Of a stretch of 29,813 nucleotides of DNA, positions 8,485-16,712 are shown piece by piece. Under the pieces are notes generated by a model. The model worked only from the letters and a program-made list of their open reading frames with translations. It had not been told where the DNA came from and did not search any database. Made by a program: the position numbers and the translations under genes. This stretch comes from an uncultured Anaerolineae bacterium (lineage in GTDB: Bacteria > Chloroflexota > Anaerolineae > Anaerolineales > Villigracilaceae). The stretch spans positions 1 through 29,813 of the forward strand of contig CAINXK010000068.1 of assembly GCA_903854805.1 (NCBI GenBank), in the 5' to 3' direction. Each line of letters opens with the position of its first letter. Positions within the stretch are counted from its first letter, which is position 1.

Positions 8485-10407
8485 ATGAATATTTTTGTAC
8501 CCGGGCGGATTTGCTTGGTGGGCGAACATTCTGATTGGGCGGGAGGTTACCGCCGAATCAATGCTCAGATAGAAAAGGGTTACACCCTAATTACAGGGAC
8601 GGACCAGGGTATTCATGCAGAGGTTTCGGCACATCCCACCTCGCTGGTACTCAGTTCTGTCTCACCGGATGGCCGACATGAGGGGCCTTATGAGATTCCC
8701 ATGGAACCCAGGGCGTTGTTTGAAGAAGCCCAAAAAGGTGGTTTTTGGAGCTACATCGCTGGGGTAGCTTACCAGATGTTGATCAATTACCATGTGCGTG
8801 GTCTGGTTATCGACAACTATCGGACTGACTTGCCGATTAAAAAGGGGCTTTCATCCAGCGCGGCCATCTGTGTGCTGACAGCGCGAGCATTTAACCGTGT
8901 TTATGATCTGAAGATGACCACACGCGGCGAAATGGAACTGGCCTATCAGGGTGAGATTACGACTCCATCACGCTGTGGGCGCATGGATCAGGGCTGTGCC
9001 TTTGGGAATCGCCCGGTATTGATGGCTTTCGATGGCGACCGTCTGGAAACGACCGAACTTCAAGTAAATGCGCCACTTTATTTCGTAATCGTTGACTTGC
9101 AAGCCAAAAAAGACACCATGGAAATCTTGAATCGCCTCAACCACTGTTACCCTTTTGCAGAAAATGAAGTCGAAAAAGGTGTTCAAGATTTGCTCGGCCC
9201 GATCAATAAACGGATTGTAAGCCAGGCCATGGATGCTTTACGTGCTTCGGATGCGCAGCAGCTGGGATTGTTGATGAGCGAGGCGCAGCTAATGTTTGAT
9301 CGTTATGCCATACCGGCCTGCCCGGAAGAATTGACATCGCCTGTTTTGCACAGTATTCTGGATTATGCGCCGCTTAAACCACATATTTTCGGAGGCAAGG
9401 GTGTTGGTTCACAAGGGGATGGCACGGCCCAGTTCATTTGTCGCAGCCAGAAAGACCAGCAAGCGGTGATCGATATTTTGGAAGGCGAGTTGAAGATGCC
9501 TGCCATGCAAATGACCATTACGCCCCAGCAAAGGGTTCGCAAGGCTGTTATCCCGGCGGCGGGTTTTGGAACGCGCCTGTTCCCTGCATCCAAGGCAACT
9601 AAAAAAGAAATGTTCCCGATCATTGATCGGGACGGGATTGCCAAACCGGCCATACTGCTGATTGTGGAAGAAGCCATTGAAGCTGGCATCGATGAAGTAA
9701 TCATCATCGTCCAGGAAAATGACCTGGATGAATTCCGTTCGTTTTTTTGTGAACAAATTTCAATCGAAAACTACAACAAGCTTCCGCGTCATTTCCAAGA
9801 ATATTCACGTCGCCTGTTGGAAATTGGAGAGCATGTTAGCTTTGCGATCCAGTCTGCTCAGCAAGGGTTTGGGCACGCAGTCTATAATGCGGTCAAGTCC
9901 GTGGGTAATGAGCCATTCCTATTGATGTTGGGCGATCACATATATCGTTCCAATAACGATATATCTTGTGCCCGGCAGCTGCTTGAAGCCTACCAGCAGC
10001 ACGGACAGTGTATTGTCGGGATGCGTCGGACCCCAGAGGCTGATATTAGCAATTTTGGTACCCTGACCGGGGTATGGTTGGAAGATGAGAGGCTGCTCAA
10101 TATCACCGAGTTTGCGGAAAAGCCCAACCTTGATTATGCGCGCACCAACTTGCGGGTTCCCAACCTCCCGAAAGACGAGTATCTGACTGTTTTTGGTCAA
10201 TATATTCTGAAACCGCAGGTCTTCGATATATTAAAAGAGCATATTGACAATAATGTACGCGAAAGAGGTGAGTTCCAACTCACTTCTGCCTTAGACCGCC
10301 TGCGTCAGGAAGATGGTTTTCTGGGGTTGGTTATCGCAGGTAAACGCTTTGATATTGGTCTGCCAGATTATTATCTGGAAACTTTGCAGTCGTTCCGGCA
10401 AGCATGA
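8485..10407 (+). CDS. Fused GHMP sugar kinase / GalU-like nucleotidyltransferase
   Basis: A 640-aa bifunctional protein. Residues 1 to about 335 are a galactokinase-like GHMP kinase: GEHSDWAGG (13-21), the ATP loop PIKKGLSSSAA (117-127), GRMDQG, and a Gly-rich third motif GGKGVGSQGDG (303-313). Residues from about 350 are a sugar-1-phosphate nucleotidyltransferase of the GalU type: AAGFGTRLFP (358-367), the SKATKKEMFPI motif, LGDH, and a C-terminal region like UTP-glucose-1-phosphate uridylyltransferase. The parts are joined by a short linker with no stop or frameshift. The inferred chemistry is phosphorylation of a free sugar at C1 and transfer of UMP to give a UDP-sugar. The sugar cannot be told from sequence. 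The analogous fusion known to me is the fucokinase/GDP-fucose pyrophosphorylase. The ATG has GGAAGG upstream. Confidence 0.88.
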   Translation: MNIFVPGRICLVGEHSDWAGGYRRINAQIEKGYTLITGTDQGIHAEVSAHPTSLVLSSVSPDGRHEGPYEIPMEPRALFEEAQKGGFWSYIAGVAYQMLINYHVRGLVIDNYRTDLPIKKGLSSSAAICVLTARAFNRVYDLKMTTRGEMELAYQGEITTPSRCGRMDQGCAFGNRPVLMAFDGDRLETTELQVNAPLYFVIVDLQAKKDTMEILNRLNHCYPFAENEVEKGVQDLLGPINKRIVSQAMDALRASDAQQLGLLMSEAQLMFDRYAIPACPEELTSPVLHSILDYAPLKPHIFGGKGVGSQGDGTAQFICRSQKDQQAVIDILEGELKMPAMQMTITPQQRVRKAVIPAAGFGTRLFPASKATKKEMFPIIDRDGIAKPAILLIVEEAIEAGIDEVIIIVQENDLDEFRSFFCEQISIENYNKLPRHFQEYSRRLLEIGEHVSFAIQSAQQGFGHAVYNAVKSVGNEPFLLMLGDHIYRSNNDISCARQLLEAYQQHGQCIVGMRRTPEADISNFGTLTGVWLEDERLLNITEFAEKPNLDYARTNLRVPNLPKDEYLTVFGQYILKPQVFDILKEHIDNNVRERGEFQLTSALDRLRQEDGFLGLVIAGKRFDIGLPDYYLETLQSFRQA

Positions 10408-10507
10408 AACCAGCTTGCTACCCATGATGACTGAAAACACCTGTAATAAAAGTTGTTCATCTCATCCAATCCGGAATCAATTATCTTGAATCTAATCAGG
10501 AGACAGT

Positions 10508-11395
10508 ATGAATAAATTTTTAGAACGTCTCAGCGCTGGTGATGTATTCGTCGCTGATGGCGCGACCGGCACAAACCTGCAAAAGATAGGGCTCAAGCCT
10601 GGCACTGCGCCAGAAGAGTTGATCATCGATAATCCGGATGTATTGCTGCAACTCGCCAGTCAGTTTGTGGCGGCTGGTTCCAATATTATTCTGACTTGCA
10701 CGTTCGGCGGAACGCGCTTGAGAATGAAAGAATCGAAATATGTAGAGCGATGCGTAGAGATCAATATGCGCGCGGCAGAGTTAGCTCGTAAAGCAGCATC
10801 GGCTCGCGAGGGCGTATTGGTGGCGGGCTCAATCGGGCCTACGGGCGCATTGATCAAACCGCTCGGTCCGCTCAGCGTGGAAGAAGCATTCAGTGCGTAT
10901 GCAGAACAGGCCAAAGCCCTGGCAGAGGCTGGTGTAGATTTGCTGATCATTGAAACCATGTTTGCCTTGGACGAGTCTGGTGCGGCTTTTGATGCGGCTC
11001 GCTCAGTGACAGATCTTCCAATCGTAGTTTCGTTCAGCTATGACCGTGGAGTGCGTACCATGATGGGGCTTAAGCCGGCGCAGGCCATGAAGATTTTCAA
11101 AGAAAAAGGTGCGGCAGCGGTGGGTGCGAACTGCGGCACGACGTTGGAGAATATGGAAAAGATCGTCCTGGAATATGCAACTACCGCACCAGGTTTTCCG
11201 ATCTGGGCCAAACCTAATGCAGGGATGCCACGCACGGATGACAACAACAATGCGATTTATGATGTGACCCCGGAGCAGATGGGAGATGCCGCTTTGCATA
11301 ATATTGCAGCTGGGGCGCGGATCGTTGGCGGCTGTTGTGGTTCTTCCCCGGAGCATGTAGCCGGGATTGCAGATGCTGTAAAAAACCGAAAATAA
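10508..11395 (+). CDS. Homocysteine S-methyltransferase family protein
   Basis: A 295-aa TIM-barrel protein of the homocysteine S-methyltransferase/BHMT family, which also forms the N-terminal module of MetH. The N terminus DGATGTNLQ and the motif GPTG are characteristic. The three zinc-binding cysteines are all present: C209 in GANCG and C276/C277 in GGCCGSS. It should transfer a methyl group to a thiol such as homocysteine; the methyl donor is not clear, because no corrinoid-binding or folate-binding module is fused or adjacent. Some proteins of this size work as separate subunits with a corrinoid protein. The ATG follows AGGAG. No SAM or cobalamin riboswitch was seen in the 100-bp upstream gap. 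Confidence 0.88.
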   Translation: MNKFLERLSAGDVFVADGATGTNLQKIGLKPGTAPEELIIDNPDVLLQLASQFVAAGSNIILTCTFGGTRLRMKESKYVERCVEINMRAAELARKAASAREGVLVAGSIGPTGALIKPLGPLSVEEAFSAYAEQAKALAEAGVDLLIIETMFALDESGAAFDAARSVTDLPIVVSFSYDRGVRTMMGLKPAQAMKIFKEKGAAAVGANCGTTLENMEKIVLEYATTAPGFPIWAKPNAGMPRTDDNNNAIYDVTPEQMGDAALHNIAAGARIVGGCCGSSPEHVAGIADAVKNRK

Positions 11396-11677
11396 TTTAT
11401 GGTTTTGTTACCCTGGTTTGTGTCTATCTACGGGTAAATGGAACGCGTACCTGAATCATGTCCGGCGAATATTTACCAATCTTTTAATTTGCCTTCTCCG
11501 GAATGAGAGCATCCTTTTCTGCGCCAGTGCCGTTCTGATGCGAAATACTGCGAGGCGGCCGGCCAATGATTTCTGCTATAAAAAATCGAATGTCCTGTTT
11601 GTTTCTTTCGGCTCAGAGCGTTTGAAATGTCTTTTTCCAGTGTATAGAGATTGCTTTGGATTGTGCGGAGGCGGTTT

Positions 11678-12406
11678 TTGGTTTTACTTCGGGCAGTTTG
11701 TCTGTTTATTTTGTTTGTATTTTGCCTGTTCCTGGCAGCATGTGTCCAAACTCCGGCGGCTGAGCCAACTGCTGCAGTTCTGACGAGCGCCTCTACCAGT
11801 AAAACCTTAGCGTCATCCTCAACACGGACACCTTTTCCGCCTCCCACGCGGCGGGTCTCCATTCAAACTGGTCTACCAGCTCGGGTAACAGCAGCCATTC
11901 CATCACTTACGCCCTTGCCACCCCTGCACCTTTACATTTTCCCAATTCAACCGCCTGGGGCGGCCAGCTTTGGGCCGGGAGTTAAAGGCCATGGTTATCC
12001 TGCCACAGATCTGTTTGCCCCGCTTGGCACAACCTTTGTAGCTGTTACAAATGGTATTATCGACTTTGTCAGCCTTAAGGACGAATGGATGCCCAACAGC
12101 CCCGATCCGGCCAAACGTAGTGGGCTGGCGGTAGCAATCATTGGCGATGATGGGGTGCGATATTATGGCTCACATTTATCAAATGTTCTTCCGGAGATCG
12201 TGCCTGGTCTGCGGGTGAAAGCCGGCCAGACCCTGGGTTATGTCGGCGCCAGTGGTGATGCCCGCGGCAAGGACCCGCATTTACATTTTGGTATTTCTCA
12301 TCCCACCACACCAGATGATTGGAAGGCCAGGCGGGGTGAAGTGGATCCTTATAGCTACCTTCTGGCCTGGAATAAGGGTCTCAATTTCACCCCGAAACTT
12401 CCATAA
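11678..12406 (+). CDS. M23-family (LytM-like) metallopeptidase lipoprotein, TTG start
   Basis: A zinc endopeptidase of the M23/LytM family expected to cut peptidoglycan cross-links outside the membrane. All metal and catalytic positions are present: H105 and D111 in GHGYPATD, and H201/H203 in HLHFG. The preferred start is TTG at 11678, because GGAGG lies six bases upstream and the product then begins with a clean signal peptide ending LAAC (C22). The frame also opens at 11651 (TTG) and a GTG at 11663, but these lack a ribosome site. A Ser/Thr/Pro-rich linker (about 24-80) joins the anchor to the domain. Length from the TTG is 242 aa. The 282 bp before it contain no convincing gene. Confidence 0.87.
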   Translation: MVLLRAVCLFILFVFCLFLAACVQTPAAEPTAAVLTSASTSKTLASSSTRTPFPPPTRRVSIQTGLPARVTAAIPSLTPLPPLHLYIFPIQPPGAASFGPGVKGHGYPATDLFAPLGTTFVAVTNGIIDFVSLKDEWMPNSPDPAKRSGLAVAIIGDDGVRYYGSHLSNVLPEIVPGLRVKAGQTLGYVGASGDARGKDPHLHFGISHPTTPDDWKARRGEVDPYSYLLAWNKGLNFTPKLP

Positions 12407-12526
12407 GGACAATATCCGGATCTTTGCGTTTATCACGCCGCGACAGCCGGGAATTAAAATCAAACACCAACTGGAGTATAGTCAGGATATACTATTCGGA
12501 AAACCCCCACACAAGGAGATGATTCA

Positions 12527-12715
12527 ATGTTAATTGTAGAGATCAAAGATGGTGAGAAGAAGGTCGCCGAACTGTCGGCCGCGGAAAAGGTTTTCAAAAC
12601 AGGCTCAAAGGGTTTTTTCGGCATGAGCAAAATTCAAATTGGCGAGAAACGTTACCAGGTACAAGTTCAGATGGTCGAAATTGGGTCAAAGCCCAAGGCT
12701 GAGGGCGAAGACTGA
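12527..12715 (+). CDS. Conserved-looking 62-aa hypothetical protein
   Basis: A small soluble protein with no family I can name. It starts at an ATG eight bases after AAGGAG. The first half alternates charged and hydrophobic residues (LIVEIKDGEKKVAEL), then comes a Gly/Phe motif (TGSKGFFGMSK) and a beta-like strand pair (IQIGEKRYQVQVQMVEIG), ending in a charged tail. This suggests a compact beta-rich fold. A strong ribosome site, a clean reading frame and a dedicated terminator-like hairpin just downstream support expression. An inverted repeat AGTATA/TATACT lies at 12475-12493, upstream of the ribosome site, and could be a regulatory element. Confidence 0.72.
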   Translation: MLIVEIKDGEKKVAELSAAEKVFKTGSKGFFGMSKIQIGEKRYQVQVQMVEIGSKPKAEGED

Positions 12716-12750
12716 TCTGGCATCCGAATAATCAACATCGGACGGATATC

Positions 12751-12812
12751 ATCAAATAACGCGTCGATAAGCCGAATTCAGGCCTGTCGACGCGTTATTT
12801 GATATGTTTTTT
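12751..12812 (+). terminator. Long-stem terminator-like hairpin
   Basis: Two perfect 17-bp arms (12751-12767 and 12787-12803) surround a 19-nt loop, followed by a run of six T at 12807-12812. It follows the 62-aa gene by 35 bp and suits a rho-independent terminator, though the stem is longer and the loop larger than usual. No T-run on the other strand. Confidence 0.7.
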
Positions 12813-12859
12813 GTAGTGTTAAAGTAAATTTTCGCGTAAAAATCAACTTGCGAAGAATA

Positions 12860-12886
12860 TATCAGGTGTTTTACCCCAGCCTGATA
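12860..12886 (-). terminator. Weak terminator candidate for the ROK kinase gene
   Basis: Inverted repeat TATCAGG/CCTGATA with a 13-nt loop, 36 bp beyond the stop of the leftward ROK gene. On the minus strand it is followed by TATTCTT, a poor T-run. Could be chance. Confidence 0.3.
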
Positions 12887-12921
12887 AGATTATCGCTGAT
12901 GTTTTTGGAATATGATTTATC

Positions 12922-13833
12922 TCAGGGTGTGTGCATGACCTTCATTGCCAGGGCGATTGCGCCCAATACCCCGGCGCGCCCGCCCAGGGCGGGAAGTACG
13001 ATGTAATCAGCGATTTTCTGTTTGACGAACGGCGATTGGACGTAATCGCGCAGAATGATCTGAACTTTTTGACGAATGAGGGGCATCATGTGTGTTTGCT
13101 GGGTTACTCCACCACCGATTACAATTTTTTGAGGCGCGAGTATCAGGATGAAATTCACAAGCGCCAGGGCGATGTATTGAGCCTCAAGATCCCAGGCTGG
13201 ATGATCGGCCGATAGAGTCTCGGCTTTCTGCCCCCAACGTTTTTCGATGGCAGGTCCGGCAGCTAACCCTTCAAAGCAGTCCGCATGGAAAGGACAGGCG
13301 CCCGGGAATGGGTCATTGGCCAGATCGTGCGGAATTCGAATATGACCCATTTCTGGATGCAGCAAGCCGTGTAACAGGTGACCATTGACTAGCGCACCTC
13401 CACCGATACCTGTGCCGATGGTCATGTATAGGACTGGGTCGCAACCTTGAGCTGCACCCCAACGAGCCTCGGCAAGTGCCGCTCCGTTGACATCGGTATC
13501 AAACCCAACCGGCAGGTTCAGATCCGATTGCAGCTGACCGACAATATCTGTATTGGACCACCCTGGTTTTGGGGTGGGCAGTATGTGTCCGAAGAATGGT
13601 GATGTGGGGTCGGGATCCAGTGGACCAAAGCAGGCCACGCCGAGTGCAGAAAGTGCTCCGAATTTATTTCTCTGTTCCTGAAAAAAACTGGAAGCTTGCG
13701 CGATGGTTTCGGCCGGGGTTGTTGTAGGAAAACGTGTTTCGGCACGGATATCATCCGGCCCGGTGCCAATGGCGCAGATAAATTTGGTACCGCCGCCTTC
13801 AATGCCACCATATAGAGCAGGGTTTGTTTGCAT
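12922..13833 (-). CDS. ROK-family sugar kinase (fructokinase-like)
   Basis: A 303-aa cytoplasmic hexose kinase of the ROK family. The ATP site GGIEGGGTK lies at 9-17, the catalytic-base region TDVNGAA at 113-119 (D114), and the phosphate loop TIGTGIGGG at 138-146. Zinc ligands are H164 (EMGH) with C180, H183 and C186 in the C-PFH-AD-C pattern typical of ROK fructokinases; the general ROK motif has CxCG instead. The ATG at 13833 is chosen over an upstream extension to 13911 because AAGGAG sits just before it. No DNA-binding domain is present, so it is a kinase and not a ROK repressor. It diverges from nagA, so amino-sugar salvage is an alternative role. Substrate not provable here. Confidence 0.87.
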   Translation of the reverse strand: MQTNPALYGGIEGGGTKFICAIGTGPDDIRAETRFPTTTPAETIAQASSFFQEQRNKFGALSALGVACFGPLDPDPTSPFFGHILPTPKPGWSNTDIVGQLQSDLNLPVGFDTDVNGAALAEARWGAAQGCDPVLYMTIGTGIGGGALVNGHLLHGLLHPEMGHIRIPHDLANDPFPGACPFHADCFEGLAAGPAIEKRWGQKAETLSADHPAWDLEAQYIALALVNFILILAPQKIVIGGGVTQQTHMMPLIRQKVQIILRDYVQSPFVKQKIADYIVLPALGGRAGVLGAIALAMKVMHTP

Positions 13834-14114
13834 GTCACTCCTTTTTTGTGAGCCAGCGATATCGAAATGGTTGAAGTATGATTGCGAGGAAAAATTCAAA
13901 TGTGTTGCCAAAAAAGTATTTTTTAGCGCGGTTCGCAGAAGAAGGAAAGTGTTGGTAATGATAGCCTAAGCTTGGAGTGTCGCTCAGGCTGGTTAATGCC
14001 AGCAAAGTTATGCCCTCGGAATTGTAGGTATTTGCGGCAATAGTTTTTGATTGGGCACAGCTACCGTCCGTAATGGAAAGATAAATGAAACTTGCAGATT
14101 CTAGCACGTTTTTA

Positions 14115-14128
14115 GTGCGAAATCGCAC
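14115..14128. repeat. Short palindrome GTGCGA-AA-TCGCAC
   Basis: Perfect six-base arms with a two-base centre in the gap between the ROK kinase and nagA. This could be an operator for a sugar-responsive repressor, but no regulator gene is adjacent. Confidence 0.35.
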
Positions 14129-14365
14129 GCCGGGCGAGAAATCTCAGGTAGAGTCAACGGAGATGGTTCTGCAATATTGCCTGCGGGATATTGGTTGTTG
14201 TCATATTGTCGCTCAGGTTAATCAGGCTTAATGTGCCAGTTCTCATCAGGCTGGCAGAAATGACCTTTTCTTTTAGGGGAAGCCAACCCTGTTTTAGTGT
14301 GGCACGTTTCGTGAGCAAATACCGTTAGCGTATGGAAAATCCAGCCCTTGATTACCCCACCAAGA

Positions 14366-14371
14366 TATAAT
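14366..14371 (+). promoter_or_regulatory. -10 box of nagA, probably leaderless
   Basis: TATAAT ends six bases before the nagA ATG and no Shine-Dalgarno is present, so the mRNA would begin at the start codon. The -35 region is poor. Confidence 0.5.
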
Positions 14372-14377
14372 TGAATC

Positions 14378-15526
14378 ATGCTTTATATTCGATGTTCCAA
14401 CCTGATTGGTTCGAAACGCCAGGCGCGTGATGCTATAGTTTTGTTGGACGGGTCGCAGATACGGGCGGTTGAATCAGCCGCTGACTTACCCATTCCAGCC
14501 AATGCACAAATGCTGGATGCGCGAGGTCTAAGTCTCGCGCCGGGTTTCATCGACTGGCAGCTTAACGGCGGTTTTGGGTTGGATTTTACCGAAAACCCGG
14601 GCAGTATTTGGGATGTGGCGGCAAGGTTGCCAGAACACGGGGTCACGGCTTTCCTTCCAACTATCATCACTGCTCCGTTGGATGTCTATGCTGCCGCACA
14701 GGACGTCATGCATGCTGGGGCTCCGAGTGGGTTCCGCGGCGCGCAACCGCTTGGGCTTCACTTTGAAGGCCCTTATCTTAACCCCGGAAAGAAAGGCGCG
14801 CATAATCCTGCGTATTTACGTAACCCAGCGACCGCTGAAACCAGCAGCTGGTCACGCAAAAATGGTGTCTGGTTGGTGACGCTAGCCCCAGAATTGTCTG
14901 GTGCGCAGGCATTAATTAAAGCTTTGCTGAAAAAAGGTGTGGTGGTAAGCGCGGGACACAGCCTGGCCACGTATGACCAGGGACTGGATGCTTTCGCCGC
15001 GGGGGTGAGCTGTGTGACGCACCTGTTCAACGCCATGCCACCACTCGATCATCGCGTACCCGGGCTGATCGCAGCAAGTTTGCAGACCCATAAAGTGACT
15101 GTAGGTTTGATCCCGGACGGGATCCATGTGCACCCGGCGATGGTTGCGCTGGCCTGGAAACAAAAGGGACCTCGTGGTATGGCAATTGTTACAGATGCGA
15201 TGGGCGCGTTGGGCATGCCCCCGGGGCTCTATGGACTTGGCGATTACCACGTAAGGGTGGATGAAGTTTCGGCCCGCCTGGAGAATGGCACCCTGGCGGG
15301 CAGCATCCTGCGTTTGGATCAGGCAGTACGCAACCTGATGGCCTTTACGGGCTGCAGTCTGGCGCAGGCTGTAGGCGCAGCCAGTATAAATGTCGCCAAA
15401 TTGATAGGGGCTGGTCGAAAGGGCCGGCTGCAGCCGGGTGCAGACGCAGACCTGGTATTGTTGGATGATCAGGCCGGTGTCGTGGCTACCATCGTAAGGG
15501 GAGAAGTAGTTTTCTCGAAGCTATAG
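14378..15526 (+). CDS. nagA: N-acetylglucosamine-6-phosphate deacetylase
   Basis: A 382-aa amidohydrolase that removes acetate from GlcNAc-6-phosphate to give glucosamine-6-phosphate in the cytoplasm. Family marks are in order: PGFIDWQLNGG (55-65, with QLNG replacing the usual HxH as in NagA), HFEGP with metal ligand E130, GHS (H194), THLFNAM (H215), DGIHVHP (H250) and catalytic VTDAM (D273). The C-terminal part GxLxPGADADLVLLD completes the small beta-domain. Length is normal. It has no Shine-Dalgarno; a TATAAT lies six bases before the ATG. NagB and a GlcNAc transporter are not in the window; the divergent ROK kinase could supply the phosphorylated sugar. Confidence 0.94.
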   Translation: MLYIRCSNLIGSKRQARDAIVLLDGSQIRAVESAADLPIPANAQMLDARGLSLAPGFIDWQLNGGFGLDFTENPGSIWDVAARLPEHGVTAFLPTIITAPLDVYAAAQDVMHAGAPSGFRGAQPLGLHFEGPYLNPGKKGAHNPAYLRNPATAETSSWSRKNGVWLVTLAPELSGAQALIKALLKKGVVVSAGHSLATYDQGLDAFAAGVSCVTHLFNAMPPLDHRVPGLIAASLQTHKVTVGLIPDGIHVHPAMVALAWKQKGPRGMAIVTDAMGALGMPPGLYGLGDYHVRVDEVSARLENGTLAGSILRLDQAVRNLMAFTGCSLAQAVGAASINVAKLIGAGRKGRLQPGADADLVLLDDQAGVVATIVRGEVVFSKL

Positions 15527-15938
15527 TCTGCGGAGCAGATGTTATTCGGATCAACGGTATTTATTAATAAGCTCATCGGTTATAGCGAAAACACCATCCT
15601 GGTTTATCCGCGCAGGTGCATAAAAATCCATGAGCTGCTTCGTCTGTGGTGATTTGGTGATGATGCTTCGCGATTGCCTCGAATTTGAGCGGAAAAATCT
15701 GGACGATAAAGGCCATTAAGTAAGGGTAGCGTCAGCAATACATGGTCAAAGCAAGTATGGAAGATACGCTTGGGCTTATGCATGATTTGCTTATATTGAT
15801 ACGGGCGAGCAAGCGGGGAAAAATAAGCACCATTTTTCGGATCATGGCCGATTCGGGTTTGATCCGAAAATTAGGGTAACACCCGGGTCTATTTGGATAC
15901 AAGCTCAGTGATAACAGTCTGATTGAAATTATTCCAAG
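15527..15938. other. Intergenic region between nagA and the SDR gene
   Basis: 412 bp between converging genes. No gene is supported. A five-bp hairpin (TCTGC-GGA-GCAGA) directly follows the nagA stop at 15527-15539 but has no T-run. The larger inverted repeat at 15834-15870 is listed separately. Confidence 0.5.
15834..15870. repeat. 11-bp perfect inverted repeat
   Basis: Arms TTTTCGGATCA and TGATCCGAAAA with a 15-nt loop, which itself holds a nested CCGA-T-TCGG. The T's are on the outer 5' arm and A's on the outer 3' arm on both strands, and no T-run follows either side, so it is not a standard terminator. It may be an operator or a processed hairpin. Confidence 0.5.
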
Positions 15939-16712
15939 TTACAAGGTGCGCGTTTGGCCACCATCGATATCCAGAATGGTCCCATGAATATAGCTGGAAT
16001 GTGGTGATGCCAGAAAAGCAACCGCATACGCAATTTCTTCTGGCAAACCGAAGCGGGCGATACCCAGTGACTTGGCCATTTGCCAGGCAGCCTGAGTTTC
16101 ATCCAGATTATGCTCGTCGGCGAAACTGCGGATGCGTATTTGCAAGCGCTCGGTGGCGATGGAACCCGGGTTGATGGCGTTGACACGCACTCCATCCATG
16201 ATCCCCCGGTCGGCCAGGGATTTGGTTAGATTGAGAAAGGCCGCATTAACCGAGCCGCCAATCGTGAACTCGGCACTGCCTGTTCGGCCGCCGATACCGA
16301 CAATATTGATAATACTGCCATGGCTGGATAGGAGATGTGGCCAGGCCGCTCGACAGCAGCGCATTGCGCCAAAGAATTTAAGCGCAAATCCATCAGCCCA
16401 ATCGTCATCCGATAAAGATAAAAAGTCACCGCGCCTCGTTGCACCGGCATTATTGACCAACAAGTCAAGCTGGCCAAAGCGCGCCGTGGCGGCTGCAATT
16501 ACAACGCCTGGTGTGGCGGGGTCACGCAAATCCACTACCTGAATTAGCGCTTCGGTGGGTAGCGAGTCAGCCAGCTGCTCCAGTTGATCCTGTGAGCGAG
16601 CGGCCAGTACCAGGCGCATCCCCTGGGTAGCAAGTGCCCCGGCGATGGCGTGCCCAATCCCACGGCTGGCGCCGGTGACGACTGCGACTTTTCCTGCTAG
16701 TTTTAGATCCAT
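15939..16712 (-). CDS. SDR-family protein lacking the canonical catalytic residues
   Basis: A 257-aa classical-length short-chain dehydrogenase. The cofactor site is intact: TGASRGIG (13-20), a VVDLRD stretch at 59-64, and NNAG (87-90). By spacing from the family pattern, however, the catalytic Ser falls on G139, the Tyr on G152 and the Lys on N156 (segment IGGSVNAAF), and the helix-4 Asn on K112. So the Ser-Tyr-Lys machinery is absent although the fold, the PG motif (INPGSI) and the C-terminal DIDGG are preserved. It may be a cofactor-binding non-enzyme, or may use other residues. The ATG follows GGAGG by seven bases. The gene stands between nagA (converging) and the rRNA methyltransferase gene on the same strand. 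Confidence 0.85.
   Translation of the reverse strand: MDLKLAGKVAVVTGASRGIGHAIAGALATQGMRLVLAARSQDQLEQLADSLPTEALIQVVDLRDPATPGVVIAAATARFGQLDLLVNNAGATRRGDFLSLSDDDWADGFALKFFGAMRCCRAAWPHLLSSHGSIINIVGIGGRTGSAEFTIGGSVNAAFLNLTKSLADRGIMDGVRVNAINPGSIATERLQIRIRSFADEHNLDETQAAWQMAKSLGIARFGLPEEIAYAVAFLASPHSSYIHGTILDIDGGQTRTL

Larger units (their letters stand above)
13834..14377. other. Divergent intergenic region, ROK kinase / nagA
   Basis: 544 bp with no convincing gene. Open frames on either strand lack ribosome sites and family features. It contains a short repeat TGTCGCTCAGG at about 13978 and again at about 14208, two small hairpins with GCCAG arms, the palindrome at 14115-14128 and the nagA -10 box. 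A regulatory role for the two divergent sugar genes is plausible. Confidence 0.5.

Noticed and set aside
10408..10507. Possible SAM or cobalamin riboswitch before the homocysteine methyltransferase-like gene
   Set aside because: Only 100 bp, with no recognisable conserved core or stable stem.
11384..11414. AAAACC/GGTTTT inverted repeat at the end of the homocysteine methyltransferase-like gene
   Set aside because: AT-rich, short, overlaps the stop codon region and lacks a following T-run.
11418..11783. 121-codon rightward frame before the M23 gene
   Set aside because: Cys/Phe-rich odd composition, no ribosome site, and out of frame with the M23 gene it overlaps.
13835..14128. 97-codon leftward frame in the ROK/nagA gap
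   Set aside because: No ribosome site, no recognisable motif, and it would cover the expected ROK promoter.
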